This document shows positions 21,498 to 30,844 of a DNA stretch of 32,794 nucleotides, one piece after another. A program made the position numbers and the translations under genes. Source of the stretch: Bacteroidota bacterium (GTDB lineage: Bacteria > Bacteroidota > Bacteroidia > Chitinophagales > LD1). The notes under the pieces are model-generated. The model had not been told where the DNA came from and did no database searches. It saw only the letters and a program-made list of their open reading frames with translations. Numbering within the stretch: position 1 is the first letter of the stretch; every line of letters begins with the position of its first letter. The DNA is taken from assembly GCA_025963485.1 (NCBI GenBank), contig JAOQAO010000042.1, positions 1 through 32,794 on the forward strand, read 5' to 3'.

Positions 21498-21716
21498 ATC
21501 CACCTAAAATACAAATTATGAAAGAAGACTTTGGTTTTTAACCAATATTTTAAAAACTGCTTTCTTCGGATTTTTCCGGCGCAATGGTAATATCCATCGC
21601 TATCGTGCCGTTTACAATATGAAGATTGGATTTAATTTGATGCCGTGGCAATCATTTCGGTAAAAGGGAAAAATATGTCGGCATGCGTATTTGAAGCACA
21701 GATAAACGTTGGCTCA

Positions 21717-21724
21717 TATATTTG
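21717..21724 (+). promoter_or_regulatory. -7 promoter box upstream of accA
   Basis: TATATTTG is a perfect TAnnTTTG, 76 bases before the accA start. A TTTG at 21690-21693 gives a 23-base spacer instead of 19, so the -33 assignment is weak. Confidence 0.45.
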
Positions 21725-21800
21725 AGAGATGCCATAAACGTTAATTTACCGCTCAAATAGTTATTTTTGATGTCCGCTTATTGTTTTATAACACTGACAG

Positions 21801-22757
21801 ATGAATTTTCTTGATTTTGAAAAACCGATAGAGGAACTGCATAAGCAGATAGACCATGTGCGCAATGGCAAGCACCTGATCAAGCCAAAGGTATCAGCTG
21901 AAGAGCTCGAAGCCAAGCTCCGGGATATGCAAAGCGAGATATACTCCCGCCTCTCTACCTGGCAGAGGATACAGGTATCGCGCCACCCGGACAGGCCATA
22001 TACGCTCGCATATATCGAGAAGATGACCACTAATTTTATAGAGCTGTTTGGCGATCGGTCATTCAAGGATGATAAAGCGATCGTGGGGGGCTTTGCTGAG
22101 ATCAATGGTGAGACGGTGATGATCATCGGCCATCAGAAAGGGATCAATACTAAAATGCGCCAATACAGGAATTTCGGCATGCCGAATCCTGAAGGCTATC
22201 GCAAAGCGCTGAGGCTGATGAGGCTGGCGGAGAAATTTAACAAACCGATCATCACGCTGATAGATACTCCGGGCGCATATCCTGGTGAGGAAGCAGAACA
22301 GCGCGGACAAGGCGAGGCGATAGCGCGCAACCTCTTTGAAATGGTGACGCTGAAAGTGCCTGTGCTGTGTGTCGTGATAGGTGAAGGTGCATCGGGTGGA
22401 GCACTTGGGATAGGCATAGGCGACAGATTGTTTATGCTGGAAAATACCTGGTACTCGGTGATCTCTCCGGAGTCATGCTCATCGATACTGTGGCGCAGCT
22501 GGGATTTCAAAGAGAAGGCAGCTAATGCGCTCAAACCCACGCCACAAGATCTGCTACAGCTCGGCATCATAGACGGCATCATACCAGAGCCACTAGGTGG
22601 CGCGCATGCAGCACCTGATGAGGCAGCTAATAACCTGAAGGCCTCTATCATCCAGAACCTGTCAGAGCTAAATAAAATGTCAGCCTCAGAGCGTATCGCC
22701 AAAAGAATAGAACGCTACTCAAACATAGGCATCTACCACTCAGACCCCGTGCAGTAA
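21801..22757 (+). CDS. accA: Acetyl-CoA carboxylase carboxyltransferase subunit alpha
   Basis: Carboxyltransferase half-subunit that, with AccD, moves the carboxyl group from biotin to acetyl-CoA in the first step of fatty acid synthesis. It has 318 residues, a full-length AccA. Family landmarks are the N-terminal [18 protein letters not shown] and [26 protein letters not shown]. The crotonase-fold core is [31 protein letters not shown], then [21 protein letters not shown] and [27 protein letters not shown]. Start is the ATG at 21801. The stop TAA overlaps the ATG of the following gene, so the pair is cotranscribed. The partner accD is not in the window. Confidence 0.97.
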   Translation: MNFLDFEKPIEELHKQIDHVRNGKHLIKPKVSAEELEAKLRDMQSEIYSRLSTWQRIQVSRHPDRPYTLAYIEKMTTNFIELFGDRSFKDDKAIVGGFAEINGETVMIIGHQKGINTKMRQYRNFGMPNPEGYRKALRLMRLAEKFNKPIITLIDTPGAYPGEEAEQRGQGEAIARNLFEMVTLKVPVLCVVIGEGASGGALGIGIGDRLFMLENTWYSVISPESCSSILWRSWDFKEKAANALKPTPQDLLQLGIIDGIIPEPLGGAHAAPDEAANNLKASIIQNLSELNKMSASERIAKRIERYSNIGIYHSDPVQ

Positions 22758-23290
22758 TGAACATACTAGATAACATCAAGGATTATTTCTATCAAAGTGT
22801 GCTGAGGCAACGTGGAGCCAACAGGCCCAATCGAAGTATCACCAACCTGAGTGATGCAAAGACCATCGGCATCATATATGACTCTTCAGAAGGCAGTAAT
22901 GATGCTATCGTTACGAAGTTCTCTGAAATGCTGAAAGCTAAAGGCAAGTCTGTCGAGGTCATGGCCTATCTCGACGACAAAAAGATCGACCAGAAAAACG
23001 GCATCCCCCTCTTCAATCGCAAAGCGGTCAACTGGTACGCTATACCTACAGATGAGCGTGTAGTTGCTTACTGCAATAAGAATTTTGACCTGCTGATATG
23101 CGCGATAACAAGCGAAAATAAGCCGCTGGAATACATGGCCTATACATCGAAAGCGAAGTACCGGGTGGGGCCTTTTGCCGAAGAGAAAACGAAATTCTAC
23201 GACCTGATGATACAGATAGATGGCAAGCGCGACCTAAACTACCTGCTGCAACAAATGGTACATTTTTTAGAAAACATAAAATACAACTGA
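22757..23290 (+). CDS. DUF6913 domain-containing protein
   Basis: Cytosolic protein, 177 residues, in the position and with the features of the uncharacterised DUF6913 family of Bacteroidota: IGIIYDSSEGSNDAIVTKFSEMLKAKGKSVEVMAYLDDKK, then VNWYAIPTDERVVAYCNKNFDLLICAI and KYRVGPFAEEKTKFYDLMI. It looks alpha/beta with no membrane segment or catalytic motif. Start overlaps the accA stop (TAATG) and its own stop is one base before dapA, so it lies inside an accA-DUF6913-dapA operon. A link to lipid or cell-wall precursor supply is only guilt by association. Confidence 0.75.
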   Translation: MNILDNIKDYFYQSVLRQRGANRPNRSITNLSDAKTIGIIYDSSEGSNDAIVTKFSEMLKAKGKSVEVMAYLDDKKIDQKNGIPLFNRKAVNWYAIPTDERVVAYCNKNFDLLICAITSENKPLEYMAYTSKAKYRVGPFAEEKTKFYDLMIQIDGKRDLNYLLQQMVHFLENIKYN

Positions 23291-23291
23291 C

Positions 23292-24173
23292 GTGATACAG
23301 GCTACACTCAGAGGGACCGGCGTGGCGCTGGTGACCCCGTTTCAAAACAATGGCAAAACAGATCTCAAAGGTTTAGGTAAGCTGATCGACTATTGTACCG
23401 ATGGCGGTGTGGAATACCTGGTATCTCTGGGTACGACGGGAGAATCTCCTGTACTAAGCAAAGAAGAGAAACTCGAAGTGCTGAACTTTACCATCTCTCA
23501 TACGCGCAGCCGTGTGCCTATTGTGGCAGGCTTTGGTGGCAATGACACTGCAGCGGTGATCAAGGAAATAAAGGCATTCCACTTCAAAGGCATAGCAGCG
23601 GTTCTGTCAGTGAGCCCGAGCTACAATAAGCCTACACAGGCGGGTATCATAGCGCACTACAAAGCAATAGCCAAAACATCTCCGGTGCCTGTACTGCTTT
23701 ACAATGTGCCGGGAAGAACCGGCTCTAACATGAGTGCAGAAACAACTATCGAACTTTCGAAAGTCAAAAATATAATAGGCATCAAAGAAGCATCAGGCAA
23801 TTTTGGGCAGTGCATGCAGATAGTGAAAAACACTCCGAAAGACTTCCTGAAAATTTCGGGAGATGATAATATTACGCTCCCATTGCTGGCATTGGGTTTT
23901 GACGGCGTGATCTCTGTGTCGGGACAAGGGTTTCCGAAGCAATTTAGCCAGATGGTGAGGGAAGGCTTGAAGGGGGATTTCGTAGCGGCCCGCAAGTTGC
24001 ACTATCCTCTGGTGGATGTGACGGATATGCTTTTTGCCGAAGGCAATCCGGGCGGTATCAAGCATGTGCTGCAGCTGAAAGGAATCTGCAAGAGCAATGT
24101 CAGGCTGCCGCTCGTGGAGGTATCAGGAGGACTGAAGTCTAAGATAAAGGGGGAAGTGGCGAAGATCAAGTAA
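23292..24173 (+). CDS. dapA: 4-hydroxy-tetrahydrodipicolinate synthase
   Basis: Class I aldolase that condenses pyruvate with aspartate semialdehyde, the first committed step of the lysine/meso-diaminopimelate branch. It has 293 residues, normal length. Motifs: GTGVALVTPF, GTTGESPVLSKEEK, catalytic Tyr in LLYNVPGRTG, Schiff-base Lys in NIIGIKEASGN, and GDDNITLPLLALGFDGVISVSG. The start is GTG at 23292, one base after the preceding stop; the next in-frame candidate would cut the conserved first strand. The product competes with thrA for the same aspartate semialdehyde pool. Confidence 0.97.
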   Translation: MIQATLRGTGVALVTPFQNNGKTDLKGLGKLIDYCTDGGVEYLVSLGTTGESPVLSKEEKLEVLNFTISHTRSRVPIVAGFGGNDTAAVIKEIKAFHFKGIAAVLSVSPSYNKPTQAGIIAHYKAIAKTSPVPVLLYNVPGRTGSNMSAETTIELSKVKNIIGIKEASGNFGQCMQIVKNTPKDFLKISGDDNITLPLLALGFDGVISVSGQGFPKQFSQMVREGLKGDFVAARKLHYPLVDVTDMLFAEGNPGGIKHVLQLKGICKSNVRLPLVEVSGGLKSKIKGEVAKIK

Positions 24174-24185
24174 CATCTCAGCCAA

Positions 24186-24255
24186 CCCTCTCCAAAGGAG
24201 AGGGCTAATGCAATACAAATCCCCCGGCCTGCGGCCGCCCCCTTTATCAAGGGGG
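24186..24255. repeat. Cluster of three GC-rich hairpins
   Basis: CCCTCTCC-AAA-GGAGAGGG at 24186-24204, GGCC-TGC-GGCC at 24226-24236 and CCCCCTT-TATC-AAGGGGG at 24238-24255 follow each other between dapA and thrA. The first resembles the palindrome cores at 5792 and 31856, so it probably belongs to the same or a related dispersed repeat family. It could also end dapA transcription. Confidence 0.6.
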
Positions 24256-24424
24256 AATCAACCCCATGTGAGATACAGTTTGAAATGGTCCCGCTGTAGA
24301 GTGAAAGAAATTAATTTAAATATAAATAATATATGACTGCAACTGTTTTTTGCGGGATGGAGATTTTGTGCTATTATTATTGATAGACAAATCGTTGGGA
24401 TAAAAAGTAAAAGGACATAAGAAG

Positions 24425-26869
24425 ATGATCGTATTGAAATTTGGCGGGACATCGGTCGCTAATGCGGAAAACATATCGAAAACCATAGCCGTGGTGATCG
24501 CTGCTATGAAGGAGGACAAACTCATGGTGGTGGTGTCTGCATTGGGCGGTACTACCGACCTGCTGCTAGGGGCAGGCAAATCCGCTGCAGAGGGCAAGAC
24601 AGACTATAAAGAGAAACTCAAACTCATAGAGGACAGGCATTTTGATACGATCAAAAACCTGATACCTGTGACACACCAGAGCAGTATCATATTTGAGGTG
24701 AAGAGGCGGATCAATGAGTTGGAAGATCTTTGCGATGGGATCTTTCTTATTGGGGAGTTCTCGCCAAAGACATCGGACAAAATCGCGAGTTATGGCGAGT
24801 TACTTTCATCTCTCATCATATCGCAACGGCTGGCCTCTATGGATGTAAAGCATCAGTGGGTGGACTCGCGCGAACTGATAAAGACCAATAGCAACTACAC
24901 ATTCGCGGCGGTGGATAGCAAGGCCACTAACGAGCAGACTAAAAAATATATCGCTGAGCATGATGCACCTTTATACTTGCTGCCGGGTTTCGTAGCATCG
25001 GATGCGAATGGCAATACGACTACGCTCGGTAGGGGAGGTTCGGACTATACTGCGGCGATATACGCGGCAGCGGTAGATGCAAAGAAGCTGGAAATATGGA
25101 CCGACGTGAGCGGCATGATGACAGCCGATCCTAGACTGGTGCCCAACGCACGCGTGATACCAAACATATCCTATCAGGAAGCAATGGAGCTTTCTCACTT
25201 TGGGGCGAAGGTGATATATGCACCGACCATTCAGCCAGTGATGGCGAAGGGCATACCGCTGTGGATCAAGAATACCTTTGCGCCGGAAGACGCAGGAACG
25301 GAGATAGAACGCAAAGCGCATGAGACCGGCAACGCAGTAAGCGGCCTGTCAAGCATAGATAAAGTATCACTGCTTCTGCTGGAAGGCAGTGGCATGATCG
25401 GTATACCCGGCTTTTCTAAAAGGCTATTCGCGGCGCTGGCTGATCAGAAGATCAATGTGATACTGATCACACAGAGTTCGTCGGAGTACTCTATCTGTGT
25501 AGCGATAAACGAGATCAATGTGGAGAAGGCGAAGAAGGCAGTAGATGAGGAATTTGCAAATGAGATCGCACTACAGAAACTCGAACCGCTACAGATAGAG
25601 AATAAACTCTCTATCGTGGCACTAGTGGGTGACAATATGAAAAGCCATCAGGGTATCAGCGGAAAGATGTTCGCCGCGATGGGAAGGAATGGTGTCAATA
25701 TACGCGCGATAGCACAGGGTTCATCTGAGAAGAATATCTCTGCTGTGATCACCTCTGCGGATGTGAAGAAGGCGATCAATGTCTTGCACGAGGAATTTTT
25801 TGAAACGACGTATAAGCAGATCAACCTATTCATCGTCGGTGTGGGCAATGTGGGCAGCAGGTTGATAGCACAGTTGCAACAGCAGCAGCAATTTCTACAG
25901 GAACATCTCGGGCTGCAGGTGCGGGTAGTTGGTTTGACTAACAGTCGTAAGATGTTGCTGGATGAAAATGGCATCGACCTCAACACATACAAAGAAAAGA
26001 TAGAAAGCGGTGTGAAGATGAACCTCGACGAACTGATCGGTTATATCTCCGAGAAGAACCTGCGCAATTCGATCTTTATAGACAATACGGCTAATGCGGA
26101 CGTGGCTGCTTGTTATGACAGGCTTTTGCAGAAAAGCATCTCAGTGGTAGCTTGTAATAAGATAGCCTGCTCAGGGCCATATGAGCAATATCAAAAACTC
26201 AAAAGCCTGGCGAGGGAGTTTACGACGACGTTTCATTTTGAGACAAATGTCGGAGCGGGGCTGCCTGTGATCGGCACACTGAATGACCTGCTGAGGAGTG
26301 GTGATGAAATAGAAAGTATAGAAGCGGTGCTATCAGGTACATTAAATTTTGTGTTCAATTATTATGACGGCACAAGGCCATTCGCAGAGGTAGTGAAGCA
26401 GGCGCAGGATGAAGGATACACGGAGCCCGACCCCCGGCTCGATCTCGGCGGAACGGATGTAATGCGTAAGATACTGATCCTGGCCCGCGAATCCGGACTC
26501 AAAATGGAAATGAGCGATATCACAAATAATTCTTTCCTGCCTACGTCATGTATGGACGGTGATGTGCCGAATTTCTATAAAGAACTGGCGAAGCATGAGG
26601 GGCATTTCCGGGCTTTATATGACGAGGCTTTTGAGAAAGGTCAGAAATTGAAATTTGTAGCGAAGCTGGATAAAGGCCAGGCGTCTGTGGGCCTGCAGCA
26701 CATCAGCAAGGAGCATGACTTCTTCCATCTGTATGGCAAGGACAATGCGGTGCGCTTTAGCACCAAGAGATATGCGCAACAGCCGCTGGTGATCAAGGGT
26801 GCTGGCGCAGGTGCGGAGGTGACTGCGTCGGGGATCTTTGCGGATATCATGAGGGCGGCACGCGTTTGA
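24425..26869 (+). CDS. thrA: Bifunctional aspartokinase / homoserine dehydrogenase
   Basis: Fused enzyme, 814 residues, for the first and third steps of threonine synthesis. The aspartokinase domain starts with VLKFGGTSVANAENI and contains LGRGGSDYTAAIYAAAV and VSGMMTADPRLVPNARVI. Two ACT regulatory domains follow (about 305-465; VSLLLLEGSGMIGIPGF and LSIVALVGDNM). The homoserine dehydrogenase begins with a Rossmann motif, NLFIVGVGNVGSRLIAQL, and has FETNVGAGLPVIGTLNDL, LSGTLNFVFNY and DEGYTEPDPRLDLGGTDVMRK. The ACT pair suggests allosteric inhibition by threonine, as in other members. Start ATG 24425 is immediately before the first strand. It is followed by thrB and thrC on the same strand. 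Confidence 0.97.
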   Translation: MIVLKFGGTSVANAENISKTIAVVIAAMKEDKLMVVVSALGGTTDLLLGAGKSAAEGKTDYKEKLKLIEDRHFDTIKNLIPVTHQSSIIFEVKRRINELEDLCDGIFLIGEFSPKTSDKIASYGELLSSLIISQRLASMDVKHQWVDSRELIKTNSNYTFAAVDSKATNEQTKKYIAEHDAPLYLLPGFVASDANGNTTTLGRGGSDYTAAIYAAAVDAKKLEIWTDVSGMMTADPRLVPNARVIPNISYQEAMELSHFGAKVIYAPTIQPVMAKGIPLWIKNTFAPEDAGTEIERKAHETGNAVSGLSSIDKVSLLLLEGSGMIGIPGFSKRLFAALADQKINVILITQSSSEYSICVAINEINVEKAKKAVDEEFANEIALQKLEPLQIENKLSIVALVGDNMKSHQGISGKMFAAMGRNGVNIRAIAQGSSEKNISAVITSADVKKAINVLHEEFFETTYKQINLFIVGVGNVGSRLIAQLQQQQQFLQEHLGLQVRVVGLTNSRKMLLDENGIDLNTYKEKIESGVKMNLDELIGYISEKNLRNSIFIDNTANADVAACYDRLLQKSISVVACNKIACSGPYEQYQKLKSLAREFTTTFHFETNVGAGLPVIGTLNDLLRSGDEIESIEAVLSGTLNFVFNYYDGTRPFAEVVKQAQDEGYTEPDPRLDLGGTDVMRKILILARESGLKMEMSDITNNSFLPTSCMDGDVPNFYKELAKHEGHFRALYDEAFEKGQKLKFVAKLDKGQASVGLQHISKEHDFFHLYGKDNAVRFSTKRYAQQPLVIKGAGAGAEVTASGIFADIMRAARV

Positions 26870-26870
26870 T

Positions 26871-26898
26871 TTCGGATATCGGATTGCGGATTTCGGAT
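26871..26898. repeat. Four tandem copies of a 7-base unit NNCGGAT
   Basis: Units ttCGGAT, atCGGAT, tgCGGAT and ttCGGAT are back to back starting two bases after the thrA stop and just before thrB. A small spacer microsatellite with no known role; too short and regular for a CRISPR. Confidence 0.7.
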
Positions 26899-26913
26899 TG
26901 AATACAAAATACA

Positions 26914-27846
26914 ATGCCTGAAAAAATAAAAGAAGTAACAGTATATGCGCCGGCGACGGTGGCGAATGTGGTATGTGGTTTTGACATACTTGGATTTGCA
27001 TTATCGGAACCGAATGATAAGATGGTGGTGCGGGTGAGTGATAAAAAAGGTGTGACCATTATCAATAAGGATAAGTACAACCTGCCGACCGATCCCGCAA
27101 AGAATGTAGCAGGAGTGGCACTGCTTGCACTGCTCGATGCTTTGAACGGTGAAGTAGCAGGTTTTGAAATAGAAAGCACGAAAGTGATCAAGCCGGGGAG
27201 TGGTATAGGCTCGAGTGCAGCGAGTGCTGCTGCCGTGGTGGTGGCGGCAAATCAACTACTGGATAACAGATTTACGAATGAGGAGCTGGTGGCCTTTGCG
27301 ATGTGCGGTGAGGAGGTGGCTTCGGGCGCGAAGCATGCGGATAATATCGCGCCATGTATCTATGGCGGTGTGACGCTGATCCGAAACAATGATCCGCTGG
27401 ACATCATACCGATACCTGCTCCGCCGATGTATGTCACCGTGCTGCATCCACAGATAGAGATTAAAACATCCGAAGCGCGCGGCATCCTCAAAAAGAAAGT
27501 AGCGATGAAAGATGCTATCACGCAATGGGCGAATGTTGCGGGGCTGATAGCAGGGCTAATGAAGGGCGACTATGCGCTGATCGGGCGCTCGCTGACAGAT
27601 GTGATCGTGGAGCCGATGCGCAGTATGCTGATACCGCGATTCAAAGAAGTAAAGCAAGAGAGTATGAAGGCGGGCGCGCTGGGTGGTGGGATATCGGGCT
27701 CCGGGCCGTCGGTCTTTATGCTGAGTAAGGATGAGGTGACGGCGCATAAAGTGGAGGCGGCCATCAAAGGGGTCTATGACAAGGTGGGAATCGATTATCA
27801 CATTTACGTGACGACGATAAGTGATAAGGGTGTTAGGGTAGTTTAA
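26914..27846 (+). CDS. thrB: Homoserine kinase
   Basis: GHMP-family kinase, 310 residues, that phosphorylates homoserine for threonine synthase. The N-terminus VYAPATVANVVCGFDILGFAL is the GHMP substrate motif. The ATP-binding loop is VIKPGSGIGSSAASAAAVVVAAN, with the nucleotide-contact motif GALGGGISGSGPSVFML near the C-terminus. Start ATG 26914 lies 45 bases after the thrA stop, so the pair is likely one transcription unit despite the tandem spacer repeat. Middle gene of the thrABC string. Confidence 0.96.
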   Translation: MPEKIKEVTVYAPATVANVVCGFDILGFALSEPNDKMVVRVSDKKGVTIINKDKYNLPTDPAKNVAGVALLALLDALNGEVAGFEIESTKVIKPGSGIGSSAASAAAVVVAANQLLDNRFTNEELVAFAMCGEEVASGAKHADNIAPCIYGGVTLIRNNDPLDIIPIPAPPMYVTVLHPQIEIKTSEARGILKKKVAMKDAITQWANVAGLIAGLMKGDYALIGRSLTDVIVEPMRSMLIPRFKEVKQESMKAGALGGGISGSGPSVFMLSKDEVTAHKVEAAIKGVYDKVGIDYHIYVTTISDKGVRVV

Positions 27847-28014
27847 TACAAGTATCACAGAGGACGCTGAGGACGGGAGAAACAGCCAGGAACACGTAGA
27901 GTGAATGCAAAGCATCGATGACACAGATAAAACGGATTTAAAGGATTCAATGCAATAGTCATTTTTGAGGTTTGGGATTCCTTCGGTTTTATCGCGTTTA
28001 TTTTTTATGATTGG

Positions 28015-28028
28015 TAAAACCTCGGAAT
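28015..28028. repeat. Right arm of an imperfect inverted repeat before thrC
   Basis: TAAAACCTCGGAAT (28015-28028) is nearly the reverse complement of ATTCCTTCGGTTTTA (27977-27991). It lies in the 196-base thrB-thrC spacer, 14 bases before the thrC start. The possible leader hairpin has a 23-base loop. Confidence 0.4.
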
Positions 28029-28042
28029 GACGTTTTTTTGAT

Positions 28043-29356
28043 ATGAATACAGCATCAATAAAATACTACAGTACTAACGGTCGTTCGCCGGTGGTGAGCT
28101 TTCGGGAAGCGACGATCAGGGGGCAAGCGCCGGATAAGGGTTTGTACTTTCCAGACCGGGTGCCTCAGTTGTCAGTTGAGTTTTTGGCAAAGCTGAAAAG
28201 CATGTCGAAGGCTGAAATCGCCTTTGAGGTGATAAAGCCTTATGTGGCAGGTGAGATCGCCGATGCGGAACTTTTTAGAATATGCGAGGAAACTGTGGCA
28301 TTTGATTTTCCTTTGAAAAAGATAAACGGGCGTATTTCTTCGCTGGAGTTATTTCACGGCCCGACGCTGGCGTTTAAAGATGTGGGTGCGCGGTTTATGA
28401 GTCGTTGTTTGGGGCAATTTTCAAAACAACAAAGCCAGAAGGTCACTGTGCTGGTCGCTACATCCGGCGATACAGGCAGTGCAGTAGCAAATGGATTCCT
28501 CGGAGTGGAGGGGGTGGATGTGGTGATACTCTATCCATCAGGCAAGGTAAGCAAGGTGCAAGAGCTGCAGCTGACTACGCTCGGACAGAATATCACAGCA
28601 CTGGAAGTAAAGGGTACCTTCGACGACTGTCAGGCGATGGTGAAGCAAGCCTTTGCGGATAGTGACCTGACTGATAAAATGTTTCTCACTTCGGCCAACT
28701 CTATCAACGTGGCGAGGTGGCTGCCGCAGCAGTTTTATTATTTCTATGCTTTGCAGCAGTGGGAAGGCGATGAAGCGCCTGTGATCTCTGTGCCGAGTGG
28801 CAATTTCGGCAATGTGTGCGCAGGATTGCTGGCGCATGTGTCAGGATTGCCGACTTCACAGTTTGTTGTGGCGTGCAATGAGAACGATGTTTTCTCCGGG
28901 TACCTGAATACTTCTTCCTTTCATCCCAAGGCTGCGGTGGCTACGATCTCCAATGCGATGGATGTGGGCAATCCGAGCAATTTTGTGCGGATACTGGAAT
29001 TATTTCAGCATGACCATGAACGCATCAAAAGGCTGATCAGCAGCTACTCGATCAATGACGCTGTAACGGCGGAAACCATCGCTGAGGTTTATAAAAAACA
29101 TAACTACCTGCTCGATCCTCATGGAGCAGTAGCCTACAGGGCGCTGGACTTCTATCTCGATGAATATCCCAAACGCAGAGGCTTTATACTGGAGACTGCG
29201 CACCCGGTGAAATTTTCCGACGTGGTGGAGATGATCACAGGACAAGAAATAGCTATACCTGAGTCCATACGAGGACTGCTGTCGCAGGAGAAGAAAAGCC
29301 AGGTGATAAACGCTGAGTACGGAGATTTAAAGGAATATCTAGTGGGCATGCCTTAA
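28043..29356 (+). CDS. thrC: Threonine synthase
   Basis: PLP enzyme that converts O-phosphohomoserine to threonine, 437 residues. The N-terminal segment has KYYSTNGRSPVVSFREATIRGQAPDKGLYFPDRVP. The PLP Lys is K112 in GPTLAFKDVGARFM. The phosphate loop is VLVATSGDTGSAVANGF, and SVPSGNFGNVCAGLLA lies before the C-terminal domain. Start is the ATG at 28043. The 196-base gap from thrB holds repeat-like sequence and an imperfect inverted repeat, so thrC may be partly uncoupled from thrAB, although it is on the same strand and completes the pathway. Confidence 0.97.
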   Translation: MNTASIKYYSTNGRSPVVSFREATIRGQAPDKGLYFPDRVPQLSVEFLAKLKSMSKAEIAFEVIKPYVAGEIADAELFRICEETVAFDFPLKKINGRISSLELFHGPTLAFKDVGARFMSRCLGQFSKQQSQKVTVLVATSGDTGSAVANGFLGVEGVDVVILYPSGKVSKVQELQLTTLGQNITALEVKGTFDDCQAMVKQAFADSDLTDKMFLTSANSINVARWLPQQFYYFYALQQWEGDEAPVISVPSGNFGNVCAGLLAHVSGLPTSQFVVACNENDVFSGYLNTSSFHPKAAVATISNAMDVGNPSNFVRILELFQHDHERIKRLISSYSINDAVTAETIAEVYKKHNYLLDPHGAVAYRALDFYLDEYPKRRGFILETAHPVKFSDVVEMITGQEIAIPESIRGLLSQEKKSQVINAEYGDLKEYLVGMP

Positions 29357-29385
29357 CATATAATAATTAAAAAATATTATAACTG

Positions 29386-29408
29386 TATAAGTTTATTAAA
29401 AACTTATA
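29386..29408 (+). terminator. A+T-rich hairpin after thrC
   Basis: TATAAGTTT and AAACTTATA form a 9-bp stem with loop ATTAA, 30 bases after the thrC stop. The following sequence is A/T-rich but without a clean T-run, so termination is likely, not certain. Confidence 0.5.
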
Positions 29409-29617
29409 ATCAATTAATTATATCTATACTAAGTTTAGACAGCAGCGTAATGGTTAAGTCTATGAAGAAGGTCACTCGGTCGAAAAACTTCCAGCCAGCG
29501 CTGTGTCCAGACGGGGCACAGCCTATGCCTATAGAATAATAGGGCTATCTGTAATTCGCACCACACAATAAAGCAGCCGTTTTAGCATTAATTGTCAGTA
29601 AATACGCCATAATACCT
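29409..29617. other. Structured thrC-bamD spacer, possible small RNA
   Basis: No ORF is supported. Two adjacent hairpins stand out: CTGTGTCC pairing with GGGCACAG (29501-29521, one G-U) and CCTAT pairing with ATAGG (29528-29543). A G+C-richer block at about 29440-29530 is unlike its A+T-rich surroundings. I could not match it to SRP RNA, 6S RNA, tmRNA or RNase P. Confidence 0.3.
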
Positions 29618-29625
29618 TATCTTTG
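29618..29625 (+). promoter_or_regulatory. -7 promoter box for bamD
   Basis: TATCTTTG is a perfect TAnnTTTG, 10 bases before the bamD ATG at 29636. The nearest upstream TTG gives a 23-base spacer. A very short leader is implied. Confidence 0.55.
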
Positions 29626-29635
29626 CCAACCCATA

Positions 29636-30844
29636 ATGAAGTTGAGTAAGCATTTCCTGTCATATATCAAGTCCAAGCTCCAGGGCAAACGCCATTTGCT
29701 ATGGCTGGCCTTTGCGGTATTTTACCTGGGACTGACCTCCTGCGAGACGCCGGAAAAGGTCATGAAAAGCCCTGATATCAACTATAAGCTGAAAGTAGCG
29801 ACCGACTGGTACAATAAGAAGCAATACTACAAATGTATACCGGTATTCGAAGAGCTGATGGGCCTGATGAAGGGACAGCGCTCTACGGAGGATATCTACT
29901 TCATGTACTGCATGGCCAACTACAAGCAAGGCGACTACATGATAGGTGCCTACCACTTCAAGAACTTCGTGACGACCTATCCGCTCTCTGACAAGGCTGA
30001 GGAAGCGCTGTTTATGGCGGCTATGTGCAATGACCGGCTATCTCCGAGGTATGAACTGGACCAGACCTATACGACCAAGGCGATAGATGGCTTCCAGGCA
30101 TTTATCAATCAGTATCCGGATAGCAAACGTATGGATACGGCCAATAAAATGATCACCTCCCTGCGTAAAAAGCTGGAGAAGAAAGCCTGGGCAAATGCGG
30201 AGCAGTATTATAAGACAGAGAACTACAAGGCTGCAGCGGTATCTTTTGAGAACCTGCTGATACAGTTCCCGGATATGGACAACTCTGAGAGGATCCTGTT
30301 TATGGTGGTCAAGTCATACGACAAGTACGCAGATAACAGCACCATACTGAAGAAGGTAGACCGGTACCACTCGGTCGTGACGTCGTATAAGAACTTTGTC
30401 TACAAATTCCCGAGCAGCAAGTACCTGGAGGAGGCTACGAAGTATGAGCTTGATGCGCACTACTATGCCACAGAAGCAGCCTATGAGAAAGCCTTTGCCT
30501 ATATCCAGGAGGACCGTGAGAAGCATTTCGTAGCTGCTATCAAGGAGTGCAATGCGCAGCTGCCCTATATCAAGGACCCGGACCAGATCAAAAAGGTCAA
30601 TGAAACCATAGAAAAGTGCTACCTGGGCATCGTAAAGAATAACTTCGAGCTGGCTGAGGAGCAGGCTGACACCAATGCGGTGAAGCGGGAACTCAAAAAG
30701 CGCGACTATTTTGACAAGACTGTCAAAAGTTATTATACTTTTGTGGATAAATACAAAGACGGTAAATACTTTAAAGAAGCCGAGAAGCTCTACGCGCTCG
30801 CTACAGATAAACTAGCTAAAATCAAAACAGATGGACAAAAGTAA
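29636..30844 (+). CDS. bamD: Outer-membrane assembly lipoprotein BamD
   Basis: TPR-rich lipoprotein of the BAM complex that helps fold outer-membrane proteins. The N-terminus carries a signal ending in the lipobox LTSC (Cys36), so it should be lipid-anchored. TPR-like repeats are visible: YNKKQYYKCIPVFEELM, YKQGDYMIGAYHFKNFVTTYPLSDKAEEALF, YPDSKRMDTANKMI and YKNFVYKFPSSKYLEEATKY. At 402 residues it is long; the C-terminal third (about 270-400) is Lys/Glu-rich with another TPR-like end (YYTFVDKYKDGKYFKEAEKLYA). It begins the conserved bamD-rpoZ-coaBC-porD string. Its stop lies inside the possible start of rpoZ. Confidence 0.92.
   Translation: MKLSKHFLSYIKSKLQGKRHLLWLAFAVFYLGLTSCETPEKVMKSPDINYKLKVATDWYNKKQYYKCIPVFEELMGLMKGQRSTEDIYFMYCMANYKQGDYMIGAYHFKNFVTTYPLSDKAEEALFMAAMCNDRLSPRYELDQTYTTKAIDGFQAFINQYPDSKRMDTANKMITSLRKKLEKKAWANAEQYYKTENYKAAAVSFENLLIQFPDMDNSERILFMVVKSYDKYADNSTILKKVDRYHSVVTSYKNFVYKFPSSKYLEEATKYELDAHYYATEAAYEKAFAYIQEDREKHFVAAIKECNAQLPYIKDPDQIKKVNETIEKCYLGIVKNNFELAEEQADTNAVKRELKKRDYFDKTVKSYYTFVDKYKDGKYFKEAEKLYALATDKLAKIKTDGQK

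Larger units (their letters stand above)
21441..21800. other. Divergent intergenic region before accA
   Basis: About 360 bases with no supported ORF, between the minus-strand secreted-protein gene and plus-strand accA. It holds the hairpin at 21464-21497 near the left gene and the -7 box at 21717-21724 near accA. The middle shows no repeat or RNA I can recognise. Confidence 0.6.

Noticed and set aside
26871-26898. Tandem CGGAT units as a CRISPR array
   Set aside because: Unit length is 7 bases with no spacers.
29409-29617. SRP RNA, 6S RNA, tmRNA or RNase P in the thrC-bamD spacer
   Set aside because: None of their conserved core sequences is visible.
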